Positions 54,394 to 62,835 of a stretch of DNA of 64,000 bases are shown piece by piece. Position 1 is the first letter of the stretch; each line of letters opens with the position of its first letter. The stretch is taken from positions 1-64,000 of the forward strand of contig CAJUPF010000005.1 of NCBI GenBank assembly GCA_910588565.1, in the 5' to 3' direction. A program made the position numbers and the translations under genes. The notes below the pieces were generated by a model. That model saw only the letters and a list, made by a program, of their open reading frames with translations. It was not told the DNA's origin and made no database searches. The DNA is from an uncultured Lachnospiraceae bacterium. GTDB taxonomy: Bacteria > Bacillota > Clostridia > Lachnospirales > Lachnospiraceae.

Positions 54394-55153
54394 TCGGGTT
54401 CATCTCCTTCCAGATTTGATTGAAATATTCGGTAAATATGCCAATGTTCCGGCGTCCTAACGGGGATACGTTTTTGGGAAAATCTGTTGTTATAATCGTC
54501 TGTATTCTGGCGGGAGGCGGCGTAAGAATGATAATCCGATCCCCAAGGCTTACGGCTTCTGAAAGATCGTGCGTGACCAGAATTGCCGTTTTTCCTGATT
54601 TTCGGATAATGCTTCCAATATCATCACTGACCTTAAGCCTCGTCTGATAATCCAAAGCAGAAAATGGTTCGTCTAAAAGCAAAAGCTCCGGATGCAAAAG
54701 TAACGTGCGGATCAGCGCTGCCCGCTGGCGCATTCCGCCGGAGAGCTGGGAAGGCTTTGCGTCTTTAAATTCATATAGCCCATAGAGTTTCAGCAGATGA
54801 TCGGCTTCCTGCTTTGTTTCTTCTGACATTTTTTTCTGAATTTCCAATCCAAGGAGAATGTTTTTCCGAACGCTTCTCCATTCAAACAGGTGATCGTGCT
54901 GCAGCATATATCCGATGCGGGCCCGGCTGGTATCGGTAATGGGATCTCCCTGAAACAAAACAGAGCCGGATTCTGGCTGCAAAAGACCGCACAACAGGGA
55001 GAGCAGCGTCGATTTGCCGCAGCCGGAAGGCCCGACAATACTTACAAATTCCCCTTTTTCTACCTGAAAATCAATATCGCACAATGCAGGAGTTTCCCCC
55101 TGTAACGTATGGTATGTATAATTGACGTGACTGCATAAAATCAGAGGTTCCAT
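54383..55153 (-). CDS. ABC transporter ATP-binding protein
   Basis: A 256-residue ATPase with Walker A GPSGCGKST, Q-loop MLQHDHLF, signature LSGGMRQRAAL, Walker B LLLLDEPFSALD and switch His in LVTHDLSEAVSLGDR. This is the SsuB/TauB/ThiZ type and partners the permease encoded next. It is divergent from the sensor cluster at 55318; the intergenic region has no recognised riboswitch. Confidence 0.92.
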   Translation of the reverse strand: MEPLILCSHVNYTYHTLQGETPALCDIDFQVEKGEFVSIVGPSGCGKSTLLSLLCGLLQPESGSVLFQGDPITDTSRARIGYMLQHDHLFEWRSVRKNILLGLEIQKKMSEETKQEADHLLKLYGLYEFKDAKPSQLSGGMRQRAALIRTLLLHPELLLLDEPFSALDYQTRLKVSDDIGSIIRKSGKTAILVTHDLSEAVSLGDRIIILTPPPARIQTIITTDFPKNVSPLGRRNIGIFTEYFNQIWKEMNPNEP

Positions 55154-55317
55154 AGAGTTTCCTGCCTTATTGCTGTTCTGTTATTTATTTTATGTAAGTT
55201 GCTATTTTTTGACACATACGTTAAAATATTTGTGAATATAACTATGTATTTTAGAGCTTGAGAGCAAGTTTGGGACAAATCGTGCCCTGTAATTACCGAA
55301 ATACGGGAGGTAAGATA

Positions 55318-56292
55318 TTGTTGAATCGAAATAAATTGGTATTCTGGAGCCTGCTTGTACTGATAGATCTTGTAATAGCCGCACTCTTGCTTTCCGGAAT
55401 CCTGTTGAAAAAGGACTACTCTTTAAACCAGAAAGAAAACGCGTGGTTTATCGGGGAAAGTTATATGACAATGAATAATGAATTTTACAAAATCATAAGT
55501 GAAGAAATCAGCGCAAAAGTCGAGTTAGAGGGGGACAAGATAATTCTCAGGGATCCGGCGCTGAATGCAAAGCGGCAGATTGAACAGATCCGGGAAATGC
55601 TTGCAATGGGAATTGATGTGCTGGTAGTGGCTCCGGTGGACTGGGAGAGCCTGGCCTCTGTTCTGGAAGAAGCAAAGGAACAGGGAACGCTGATTGTTGT
55701 GGTAGATACTAATGTTTATGATGAGGATCTGGCTGACTGTACGATAACCTCCGACAACTATAATGCCGGAGTTATTGTAGGGGACTATTTTCTGAAACAG
55801 TGTAAAACGGCAAAACTTATGATTATGACCCACGAAACGGCGAAATCCGGCCAGGACAGAGTACAGGGATTTCTGGACAGAATTGGAAGACAGGATGGGA
55901 TTGAAATTGTGGGGGAAATTGAATGTGAGGGACAGCTGGAAATCGCCATGCCAAAGCTGCAGGAGGCAATTGACGCGGGCGCGGATTTTGATAATGTATT
56001 CTGCTTAAATGATCTGGCAGGCGTAGGCGTAGTGGCGGCGCTGGAAAAAAACGATATGCTTAAGAACGTCAATGTCTATGGCGTGGACGCCTCCCCGGAT
56101 TCAAAAGCGCTGATCAAAGAAGGCATGATGGCAGCGTCCGCCGCGCAGTTTCCTTCTGAAATCGGCAAACAGGCGGCGGAGGTTATTTACCGCCTGTTAG
56201 AGGGAACAGATACGCAGAAGAATATATTAGTGCCGGTAGAGCTGATTACACAGGAAAATGTAGATGAATTTGGGATAGACAGATGGCAGTAG
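55318..56292 (+). CDS. Membrane-anchored sugar-binding protein (type I periplasmic fold)
   Basis: A 324-residue RbsB-like protein. One hydrophobic N-terminal segment (about 9-30, FWSLLVLIDLVIAALLLSGILL) without lipobox or clear cleavage site should keep it in the membrane. The binding domain (about 45-324) has family motifs: MLAMGIDVLVVAPVDWESL, VVDTNVYDEDLADCTITSDN and VYGVDASPDSKALIKEG. The start is TTG (55318 or 55321) behind GGGAGG. No ABC permease follows; instead a kinase gene starts 15 bases on. I infer a sensory partner of that kinase, comparable to the clostridial XylFII-LytS arrangement. Confidence 0.85.
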   Translation: MLNRNKLVFWSLLVLIDLVIAALLLSGILLKKDYSLNQKENAWFIGESYMTMNNEFYKIISEEISAKVELEGDKIILRDPALNAKRQIEQIREMLAMGIDVLVVAPVDWESLASVLEEAKEQGTLIVVVDTNVYDEDLADCTITSDNYNAGVIVGDYFLKQCKTAKLMIMTHETAKSGQDRVQGFLDRIGRQDGIEIVGEIECEGQLEIAMPKLQEAIDAGADFDNVFCLNDLAGVGVVAALEKNDMLKNVNVYGVDASPDSKALIKEGMMAASAAQFPSEIGKQAAEVIYRLLEGTDTQKNILVPVELITQENVDEFGIDRWQ

Positions 56293-56307
56293 AAGGGAGG
56301 CCGCAGT

Positions 56308-57630
56308 ATGGAGGAGAGCCGCAATTCCGATTATCTTTTTATACTGATGAAGAATCTGAATCTGATTACAATTCTGTATATTTCATATATCATGGCTTAT
56401 AGTCTGTATGGGGTGATACAGGAACATTCCGCGTTGGATTTTTTGGAAAAAATAGACACGATGCCGCCTGTGGGATGGAAGATACCGTTACTTGCCATTG
56501 GTTTATATTGCAGCTGCTTACTTCTGTTTCAGATACAGAATACATATGCATTGGGCTTTGTCTGCAAAGTCTGCCTGGAACTTGGAATCGGTTTTTGCAT
56601 TTGCTTTGTGACAGGTTTTAGCTATACGGGGGTCATACTGCTGATTCTGGCAGATGTTATGCGGTATTTTCCAAGGTCAAAATGGAGATTTCCATTTGCC
56701 GTAATTATCAGTATGTGTTATCTGCTGGTGGACTATAATCTGGTATCAGTGTATCGTAATATCACGCCGCTGGAGATTTATCTGGATTATTTTCAAAAGG
56801 ATGTGCGTTTTTTGCTTCTGGGAATAAAAAATGCGCTTAATTCGCTGAATATGCTTTTGTTTCTTGTCTATATGATTATGCTGATGCGCATACAGCTCAG
56901 TGAGAAAGAGCGGATTCTGCATTTAAACGAGACGTTAAACCATACCAATGAAGAGCTGCGCCAGGCGAATATGCGGCTGGAAGAATACGCAAAAGAATCG
57001 GAAAAAGCGGCGGAAGCAAGGGAGAGGAACCGCCTTGCGCGTGAGATTCACGATACCCTTGGCCATGCGCTGACCGGAATTATCACCGGAATTGAAGCCT
57101 GTACCGTGTTAATGGATGTGGCGCCGGAAGCGACGAAAGCGCAGCTGAATGCGATTGCGGAAATGGCAAGGCAGGGGGTAACGGATGTCCGCAGCTCAGT
57201 AAACGCGCTGCGGCCGGATGCGCTGGAAAAACTGGATTTGGAGAAAGCGCTGACGCAGATGATAGATGAGATGAGCCGTTCCACAAATGTTGAAATTGCA
57301 TACCAGTGTACAGCCAGGCTGAATGGCTTTGATGAGGATGAGGAAAATGTAATTTACCGGATTGTACAGGAATGCATTACCAATTCCATCCGGCATGGGA
57401 AGGCGAAGCGGATTCAGATTGGAATTGACAAGGAATATAATATGCTGAAACTGCGCATTACAGATAATGGAATTGGGTGTGGAACTATAAAAAAAGGGTT
57501 TGGGCTGCATCATATGGAAGAGCGTCTGAATCTGCTGCATGGAAGTTTGAAATACGGCGGCGCGGATGGATTTACTGTGGAAGCGCAGATTCCGATTCGG
57601 TGGGGAACGGAGGAAAAGAAGGATGATTAA
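56308..57630 (+). CDS. NarL-type sensor histidine kinase, multi-TM
   Basis: A 440-residue kinase with about six TM helices in residues 12-200 and almost no extracellular domain, then a coiled coil (about 205-240), HisKA_3 with His248 in LAREIHDTLGHALTG, and an ATPase domain (VQECITNSIRHGKA, ITDNGIGCG). Lacking its own ligand domain, it probably reads ligands through the anchored binding proteins on either side. RBS GGGAGG. It overlaps the regulator gene by 8 bases. Confidence 0.92.
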   Translation: MEESRNSDYLFILMKNLNLITILYISYIMAYSLYGVIQEHSALDFLEKIDTMPPVGWKIPLLAIGLYCSCLLLFQIQNTYALGFVCKVCLELGIGFCICFVTGFSYTGVILLILADVMRYFPRSKWRFPFAVIISMCYLLVDYNLVSVYRNITPLEIYLDYFQKDVRFLLLGIKNALNSLNMLLFLVYMIMLMRIQLSEKERILHLNETLNHTNEELRQANMRLEEYAKESEKAAEARERNRLAREIHDTLGHALTGIITGIEACTVLMDVAPEATKAQLNAIAEMARQGVTDVRSSVNALRPDALEKLDLEKALTQMIDEMSRSTNVEIAYQCTARLNGFDEDEENVIYRIVQECITNSIRHGKAKRIQIGIDKEYNMLKLRITDNGIGCGTIKKGFGLHHMEERLNLLHGSLKYGGADGFTVEAQIPIRWGTEEKKDD

Positions 57631-58300
57631 GATATTGATTGCAGATGATCAGGAACTGATTCGGCAGAGCCTTCAGATTATTCTGGGAACAATGCCTGAT
57701 TTTGAAGTAACGGAATCGGTGGAAAACGGCAAAGAGGTAATACGTTCGATCCGGAGAAATAAGCCGGATGTAATTCTGATGGATATACGGATGCCGGAAA
57801 TGGACGGCGTGGTCTGTACGCAGATTATCAAAGAAAACTATCAGGATATTAAGATTATTATTCTGACTACATTTGATGACGACGAGTATGTGTTTAATGC
57901 GTTAAAATATGGAGCCAGCGGATATTTGCTGAAGGGAATCCAGACAAAAGAACTGGTGGAGGCTATCCGCAAGGTCTATCAGGGGACTTCCATGATCAAT
58001 GAAGACATTGCCTTAAAGGTTGTAAAGATGTTTTCACAGATGGCCAGGACCAATCTTGCCATACAGATAGATGAAAAACAGACAGCGGATCTGAAACATA
58101 CAGAATGGCAGATTATATCTCTTGTAGGAAGCGGCCGTTCCAATAAAGAGATAGCGGGAGAGCTAAAACTTTCTGAGGGGACGATCCGCAACAGCTTAAG
58201 CACGATTTTAAGCAAGCTCGATTTAAGAGACCGGACACAGCTTGCAATCTGGGCCGTGCAGACCGGTGTTGTAAATAAAGTATTTGGAGAGGAAATGTAA
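57623..58300 (+). CDS. LuxR/NarL-type response regulator
   Basis: A 225-residue regulator: receiver (1-120) with IADDQE, phospho-Asp54 in VILMDIRMPEMDG and Lys in GYLLKGIQ; C-terminal LuxR helix-turn-helix (about 155-215, SNKEIAGELKLSEGTIRNSL). ATG 57623 follows GGAGGAAAAGAAGG. The stop TAATG overlaps the next start by one base. It is the likely regulator of the mannose-family PTS operon 1.5 kb downstream. Confidence 0.93.
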   Translation: MIKILIADDQELIRQSLQIILGTMPDFEVTESVENGKEVIRSIRRNKPDVILMDIRMPEMDGVVCTQIIKENYQDIKIIILTTFDDDEYVFNALKYGASGYLLKGIQTKELVEAIRKVYQGTSMINEDIALKVVKMFSQMARTNLAIQIDEKQTADLKHTEWQIISLVGSGRSNKEIAGELKLSEGTIRNSLSTILSKLDLRDRTQLAIWAVQTGVVNKVFGEEM

Positions 58301-59631
58301 TGGATGGCAGGAAAAAGATCAATGTAGTTTTGAGTTTTGCATGTGCGCTGCTTTTGCTCTGCTGCTGGTGTATTTATACAGATGCATTTCAGTTCCTTCT
58401 GGGATTCCAGAAGGATGTGCTCACAGTCGGCGTATTTTCTGACAGTTACTGGGAAGTGCAGAATGGATATTCTTATCAGATTTTAGAGGATGCGATTGGG
58501 CTGTTTGAAGAACAGCATCCAGGGGTACAGGTAGAATATGCCAGTGGAATTTTAAAAGAGGATTATTCTAGCTGGCTTGCGGAGCAGCTGCTGGCAGATA
58601 CTCTGCCCGATGTATTTTTTGTATTGCCAGAGGACTTTAATAATTTTGCTGAGCTTGGCACACTGATGGATTTGGAGCCGCTTATCCGTAAGGATGCAGA
58701 ATTTCACAGGGAACGGTTCTTTGCTTCTGCCTACGAATATGGGCAGTACAATGGGATGCAGCGTTCCCTGCCGTATGAGTGCGCGCCTAAATTAATGTTT
58801 ATCAACAAAACAATTCTGGATAAGGAAGGGATTGCGATTCCGGAGGAAGACTGGACGTGGTCTGAATTTTATCATATCTGTGAAAAAGTTACAAAGGATA
58901 CTGATGGAAACGGGACAATTGATCAGTTTGGAGTTGTGGGATATACATGGGAAGAGGCTTTTGAATCCAATGGAGTGCAGCTGTTTAACCAGCAGGGCAC
59001 AGAATGCTGTCTGGCGGATGAGAAGGTGGAACCTGCTCTGGCTTTTATAGAAAAGCTGGAGACTTTAAATGGCGGATATACGGCTGCCTACAATGATTTT
59101 GATTTGGGGAAGGTTGTATTCCAGCCAATGTCATTTTCTGAGTACCGGGCTTATAAACCATATCCATTGAATATTAAAAAATATACCAGCTTTGAATGGG
59201 GCTGTATTCCGATGCCTGCAGGACCAGACGGAGGAAATAACTCTACACTGGACACACTGCTTCTGTCGATGAATGAAAAGACGCTGCATTCTGAATATGC
59301 ATGGGATTTTATGAAACTGCTGACCTGTGATCCGCAGATCCAGGCTGAGATTTTTGATTATTCGGAAGGCGTATCTGTTTTGAAAGAAGTGACGGAATCG
59401 GATGAGACGCTGCAGCGTCTGATTGAAAGCTCCGGGGACAGTAATATACTCAATCTGGAAATCTTAAGCAATGCCGTGGAACATGCCGTAACGGTTCCAA
59501 GATTCCGGAATTACGACAGAGCGTTAGAAGAGGTCAGTAAGGCAGTGGGAGATATTATCGACAGTGACTCCAATATTCATATGGCTCAGATTATATGGAA
59601 CCGGAGGATCAATCAATCTCTGGAAAACTGA
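58300..59631 (+). CDS. Membrane-anchored extracellular solute-binding protein (family 1)
   Basis: A 443-residue family 1 sugar-binding protein (LADTLPDVFFVLPEDFNNFAELG split, MFINKTILDKEGI, WTWSEFYHICEKVTKDTDGNGTIDQ in parts). The N-terminus has a hydrophobic segment (about 9-27, with LLLLCCWC) but no canonical lipobox, since no Gly/Ala/Ser precedes Cys, so an uncleaved anchor is likely. Start codon overlaps the regulator stop. It is a second binding protein without permease in the same transcription unit as the kinase and regulator. Confidence 0.85.
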   Translation: MDGRKKINVVLSFACALLLLCCWCIYTDAFQFLLGFQKDVLTVGVFSDSYWEVQNGYSYQILEDAIGLFEEQHPGVQVEYASGILKEDYSSWLAEQLLADTLPDVFFVLPEDFNNFAELGTLMDLEPLIRKDAEFHRERFFASAYEYGQYNGMQRSLPYECAPKLMFINKTILDKEGIAIPEEDWTWSEFYHICEKVTKDTDGNGTIDQFGVVGYTWEEAFESNGVQLFNQQGTECCLADEKVEPALAFIEKLETLNGGYTAAYNDFDLGKVVFQPMSFSEYRAYKPYPLNIKKYTSFEWGCIPMPAGPDGGNNSTLDTLLLSMNEKTLHSEYAWDFMKLLTCDPQIQAEIFDYSEGVSVLKEVTESDETLQRLIESSGDSNILNLEILSNAVEHAVTVPRFRNYDRALEEVSKAVGDIIDSDSNIHMAQIIWNRRINQSLEN

Positions 59632-59644
59632 ATAGCGGCGGGAA

Positions 59645-59674
59645 ATGACAAAAATCATTCCAATTTATGACAAA
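59645..59674 (+). promoter_or_regulatory. Direct repeat ATGACAAA x2, candidate regulator site
   Basis: ATGACAAA at 59645-59652 and 59667-59674, 22 bases apart (two helical turns). The first is part of the dyad AATGA-N6-TCATT. It lies between the sensor cluster and the PTS operon and could bind the LuxR-type regulator. Confidence 0.4.
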
Positions 59675-59691
59675 TGTAATGTGAAAAAGGT

Positions 59692-59727
59692 GACATATGT
59701 GAGCTGATCATATGTCGTCTTTTTTTT
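59692..59727 (+). terminator. Dyad followed by T-run between sensor cluster and PTS operon
   Basis: GACATATG (59692-59699) pairs with CATATGTC (59709-59716), then GTCTTTTTTTT. It reads as an intrinsic terminator of the sensor cluster; the dyad could also be an operator, because a -10-like TATACT lies at 59727-59732. Confidence 0.65.
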
Positions 59728-59781
59728 ATACTTAATACATCAAAAGTTGAAGGACAACTGAAAAGAAAGGTGAGGTGCAAA

Positions 59782-60210
59782 ATGAAATATGTAGTTTTAG
59801 TCAGCCATGGAATGCTGGCGTCGGGACTGCACAATGCTCTGGCAATGCTTGCGGGAGAAGGAAGGGAAGATATTCGTTCTACAAGCCTTGAGAACGGTAT
59901 GAGCTCTACCGTATATGCAGAAAATGTACGCAAATGCATTTCCGGGATTACCAGTGAGGATGAAATTCTTTTGTTTGGGGATCTGGTAGGCGGTTCTCCG
60001 CTTACAACCGCAGCGAATGTCATTGCTGAGGCAGGCCTTATGGATAAGACGGCCATGGCAGGCGGTATGAATCTTCCGTTAGTCTTAAGCGCAGCCATTT
60101 CAAAGGATGATATGGACACAGAGGAACTGATGGAAATGCTGATTACAGAGTCAAGAGAAGAATTGAAGAGATTCCGGATCGAACCGACGGAATCAGAAGA
60201 TGAAATATAG
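59782..60210 (+). CDS. PTS mannose-family EIIA component
   Basis: A 142-residue EIIA of the mannose/sorbose family. Phospho-His9 lies in VVLVSHGMLASGL; FGDLVGGSPLTTAANVI is the second family motif. It receives phosphate from HPr and passes it to EIIB. ATG 59782 follows AAAGGTGAGG. First gene of an eight-gene operon. Confidence 0.93.
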   Translation: MKYVVLVSHGMLASGLHNALAMLAGEGREDIRSTSLENGMSSTVYAENVRKCISGITSEDEILLFGDLVGGSPLTTAANVIAEAGLMDKTAMAGGMNLPLVLSAAISKDDMDTEELMEMLITESREELKRFRIEPTESEDEI

Positions 60211-60222
60211 GAGGATGAAAAG

Positions 60223-60717
60223 ATGGCAGTTTCTTTTATTAGAGTAGACGATCGAATGATACACGGACAGACCTGTACAAGGTGGGCGCTGGAATATCCC
60301 TGCGACGGTCTGATTGCAGTAAACAATGCGACAGCAAAAAATCCGGTTTTAAAATCCGCTTATAAAAGTGCAAGCGGTAAAAAAACATTTGTATGGACGT
60401 TGGATGACTTTAAAGAAAAAAGTGAAAAAGTATTAAACAGCAAGGATAATTATTTTCTGATTACCAAAAATCCGCTGGACATGGAAACCATTCTGGTGAA
60501 GCAGGGTTTTAAGTCGGGCATTTCAACGGTTATTATCGGCCCCTGCAATGACAGGCCGGGAACAACGAAACTGGGAAATAACCAGTCAATCACCCAGGAA
60601 GAAGCGCAGGCGCTGGAAAACATTATGAAAGCCGGTTACGAAGTGGAATTTGCGTTATTAAAAGACGAAGCAATCGGGAACTGGAAGAAATTCAGAGGAC
60701 AGTTTGGATTTAACTAA
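60223..60717 (+). CDS. PTS mannose/sorbose-family EIIB component
   Basis: A 164-residue EIIB with phospho-His14 in VDDRMIHGQTCTRWA. It phosphorylates the incoming sugar on its way through EIIC/EIID. RBS AGGAGGATG; 12 bases after EIIA. EIIA and EIIB are separate polypeptides here, unlike fused ManX/ManL. Confidence 0.94.
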   Translation: MAVSFIRVDDRMIHGQTCTRWALEYPCDGLIAVNNATAKNPVLKSAYKSASGKKTFVWTLDDFKEKSEKVLNSKDNYFLITKNPLDMETILVKQGFKSGISTVIIGPCNDRPGTTKLGNNQSITQEEAQALENIMKAGYEVEFALLKDEAIGNWKKFRGQFGFN

Positions 60718-60731
60718 GGAGGGAAAGGTTT

Positions 60732-61568
60732 ATGGAAATCAGTTGGTTACAGGCGATTTTATTAGGACTGTTCGCATGTCTGGCCAGTATGCCTGGTATG
60801 GGTGGTTCCTCAATCGGAAATTATACTCTGGGACGGCCGTTGATTGGCGGACTTGTATGCGGAATAATTTTAGGCGATATGTCAACAGGAATTTTAGTAG
60901 GTTGTGCCATGCAGGTTGTTTATATTGCACTGGTTACACCAGGCGGAACTGTTTCAGCAGATGTCCGTGCGGTCAGTTACATAGGTATTCCTCTTGCGAT
61001 GGTAGCATTAAGCAGTTATGGGTTAAGCGCGGAATCTGCTGAGGGAGCAGCGCTGGCAACCTCGTTCGGTACCATGGTCGGTACATTGGGAACCGTATTA
61101 TTCTATGGAACAGCTACAATTAACCTGGTATGGCAGCATATTGGATGGCAGGCAGTGGAAAAACGGCAGTACAAAAAGCTCTATGTCGTAGATATGGTTC
61201 TTCCGTGGCTTTCCCACTTTGCATGTTCCTTTATCCCGACTGTAATTATGTGTAAAATGGGAGCTGGCGTTGTTGAATTAATTAAAAATACATTGCCGAT
61301 GGACGGCATTGCAATGATGACATTATTTACAGTCGGCTCCTTGCTTCCCTGTGTCGGAATTGCGATTCTTTTAAAGCAGATTGTAAAAAAAGCAGCCGAT
61401 TTTGTACCGTTTTTATTCGGATTTGTACTGGTGGCATCCATGGGAATCAACCTGGTATCCGCAACTGTAGTTGCAGGAATGTTTGCAATTATCAATTACA
61501 AAATTAAAATGCTTTCCGTAAAGGGCGCTGCAGTCGCAGTAAATGACGATGAAGAGGAGGAGATCTGA
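60732..61568 (+). CDS. PTS mannose/sorbose-family EIIC component
   Basis: A 278-residue membrane component with about seven TM helices; N-terminal MEISWLQAILLGLFACLAS and GGLVCGIILGDMSTGILVG are typical of ManY/SorA-type EIIC. Sugar pathway with EIID. RBS AAGGAGGG. Confidence 0.94.
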   Translation: MEISWLQAILLGLFACLASMPGMGGSSIGNYTLGRPLIGGLVCGIILGDMSTGILVGCAMQVVYIALVTPGGTVSADVRAVSYIGIPLAMVALSSYGLSAESAEGAALATSFGTMVGTLGTVLFYGTATINLVWQHIGWQAVEKRQYKKLYVVDMVLPWLSHFACSFIPTVIMCKMGAGVVELIKNTLPMDGIAMMTLFTVGSLLPCVGIAILLKQIVKKAADFVPFLFGFVLVASMGINLVSATVVAGMFAIINYKIKMLSVKGAAVAVNDDEEEEI

Positions 61569-61569
61569 T

Positions 61570-62403
61570 ATGGAAAAGAAATTATCAAAAAAAGCGTTAT
61601 TAAAATCTTTCCATAACTGGTTTTATGGACATCTGACCTGTTTTTCTCAGGAACATATGCAGACATTTGGGTATCTGTGCGCAATGCTTCCGTTAGTGGA
61701 GGAACTGTATCAGGATGAAGAAGAAAAAGCAAAGGCAATGAATACCTATACGGCTTTCTTTAATACGGAGCCGCAGCTTGGTACCGTCGTAATCGGCATG
61801 ACTGCAGGTCTGGAAGAAGCAAGGGCAAACGGACAGGAAGACGTGGATGATGAGACGATTAACGGTTTACGCGCAGGTCTGATGGGGCCTATCGCAGGTA
61901 TTGGAGATTCCCTGGTTGTGGGAACTGTAATCCCGATTCTTCTTGGTATCGCAATGGGTATGTCCGGCGGCGGTTCCCCCTTGGGCGCAATTTTCTACAT
62001 AATTGTATGGAACCTGTTTGCGTATTTTGGTATGAGGTTCCTGTATTTTAAGGGCTATCGTCTTGGCGCACAGGCGGTTGAGTTTCTGATTGGGGCGCAG
62101 GGCGAAGCAATCCGGGATTCTGTAGGTATCCTGGGCGGTATCGTTATCGGCGCCGTATCCGCAACCTGGGTAAGCGTTACGACTTCCCTGACACTGGTAA
62201 ATGACGCCGGGGAGCCTTATCTGGAACTGCAGAGCAAACTGAATGAAGTATTTCCGGGATTGTTAACAGCTGTATTTATTATTATCTGCTGGTTCTTAAT
62301 GGCGAAAAAGCAGCTGTCACCGATTAAAGTAATGTTATTGTTGGTAGTAATCGCGTTTCTTGGAGTATTGGTTGGATTCTTTAATCCAGGATTAGCTTAT
62401 TAA
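61570..62403 (+). CDS. PTS mannose-family EIID component
   Basis: A 277-residue EIID, found only in this PTS family. Motifs: FGYLCAMLPLVEELY, AFFNTEPQLGTVVIGM, LMGPIAGIGDSLVVGTVIPI. ATG 61570 follows GAGGAGGAGA, within the EIIC end. Substrate is not readable; mannose, N-acetylgalactosamine, sorbose or glucosaminate are known for the family. Confidence 0.95.
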   Translation: MEKKLSKKALLKSFHNWFYGHLTCFSQEHMQTFGYLCAMLPLVEELYQDEEEKAKAMNTYTAFFNTEPQLGTVVIGMTAGLEEARANGQEDVDDETINGLRAGLMGPIAGIGDSLVVGTVIPILLGIAMGMSGGGSPLGAIFYIIVWNLFAYFGMRFLYFKGYRLGAQAVEFLIGAQGEAIRDSVGILGGIVIGAVSATWVSVTTSLTLVNDAGEPYLELQSKLNEVFPGLLTAVFIIICWFLMAKKQLSPIKVMLLLVVIAFLGVLVGFFNPGLAY

Positions 62404-62418
62404 TTTGGAGGTAGTGCC

Positions 62419-62700
62419 ATGAATGCCGCAGAACGAAGAAATTTATCGAATGAAGCCAGAATGCAGATAACTGCTTTGAAAAGAATTTATCATTGGAGAA
62501 CAGCATCTCTCGCCATATCTGCAATTGGCGTTGCCCTCACTTATGCCGGAATGGCCGGCGCCAACCGGAATCTTTTTCTCGGCATTTCTGGCATTATTAT
62601 CATAGTGCTTTGTACAATTACCGCTATTATTTTAAATCTTGGGGTGCGGAATGGAAAAAGAAATGTTGAAAAAATATTGGATATATTAGAACTAAAATAG
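62419..62700 (+). CDS. Small two-TM protein in the PTS operon
   Basis: A 93-residue protein with a basic N-terminus and two hydrophobic segments (about 29-47 and 52-73, GISGIIIIVLCTITAIILNL). RBS TTGGAGG. No family recognised. It follows EIID by 15 bases and is probably co-expressed; an accessory role for the permease is a guess from position. Confidence 0.7.
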   Translation: MNAAERRNLSNEARMQITALKRIYHWRTASLAISAIGVALTYAGMAGANRNLFLGISGIIIIVLCTITAIILNLGVRNGKRNVEKILDILELK

Positions 62701-62717
62701 AAGTATGTACGGGCACA

Positions 62718-62828
62718 TTGACACGTTCATTTGCATCTTATTCCAATAAGCGGCCAGTTTTGCAGTTCTCCCCTGCACACCTCCTTTCGGGCCGGGCAAT
62801 ATGAACGTGTCAAAATTTCATAAAGGAG
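62718..62828 (+). promoter_or_regulatory. Inverted repeat with anti-Shine-Dalgarno segment
   Basis: TTGACACGTTCAT (62718-62730) is perfectly complementary to ATGAACGTGTCAA (62801-62813). The 70-base loop contains CACCTCCTTTC, whose CTCCTTT (62781-62787) can pair with the AAAGGAG (62822-62828) that serves the HAD gene. It could control translation of the distal genes. Confidence 0.5.
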
Positions 62829-62835
62829 TAAAAAA

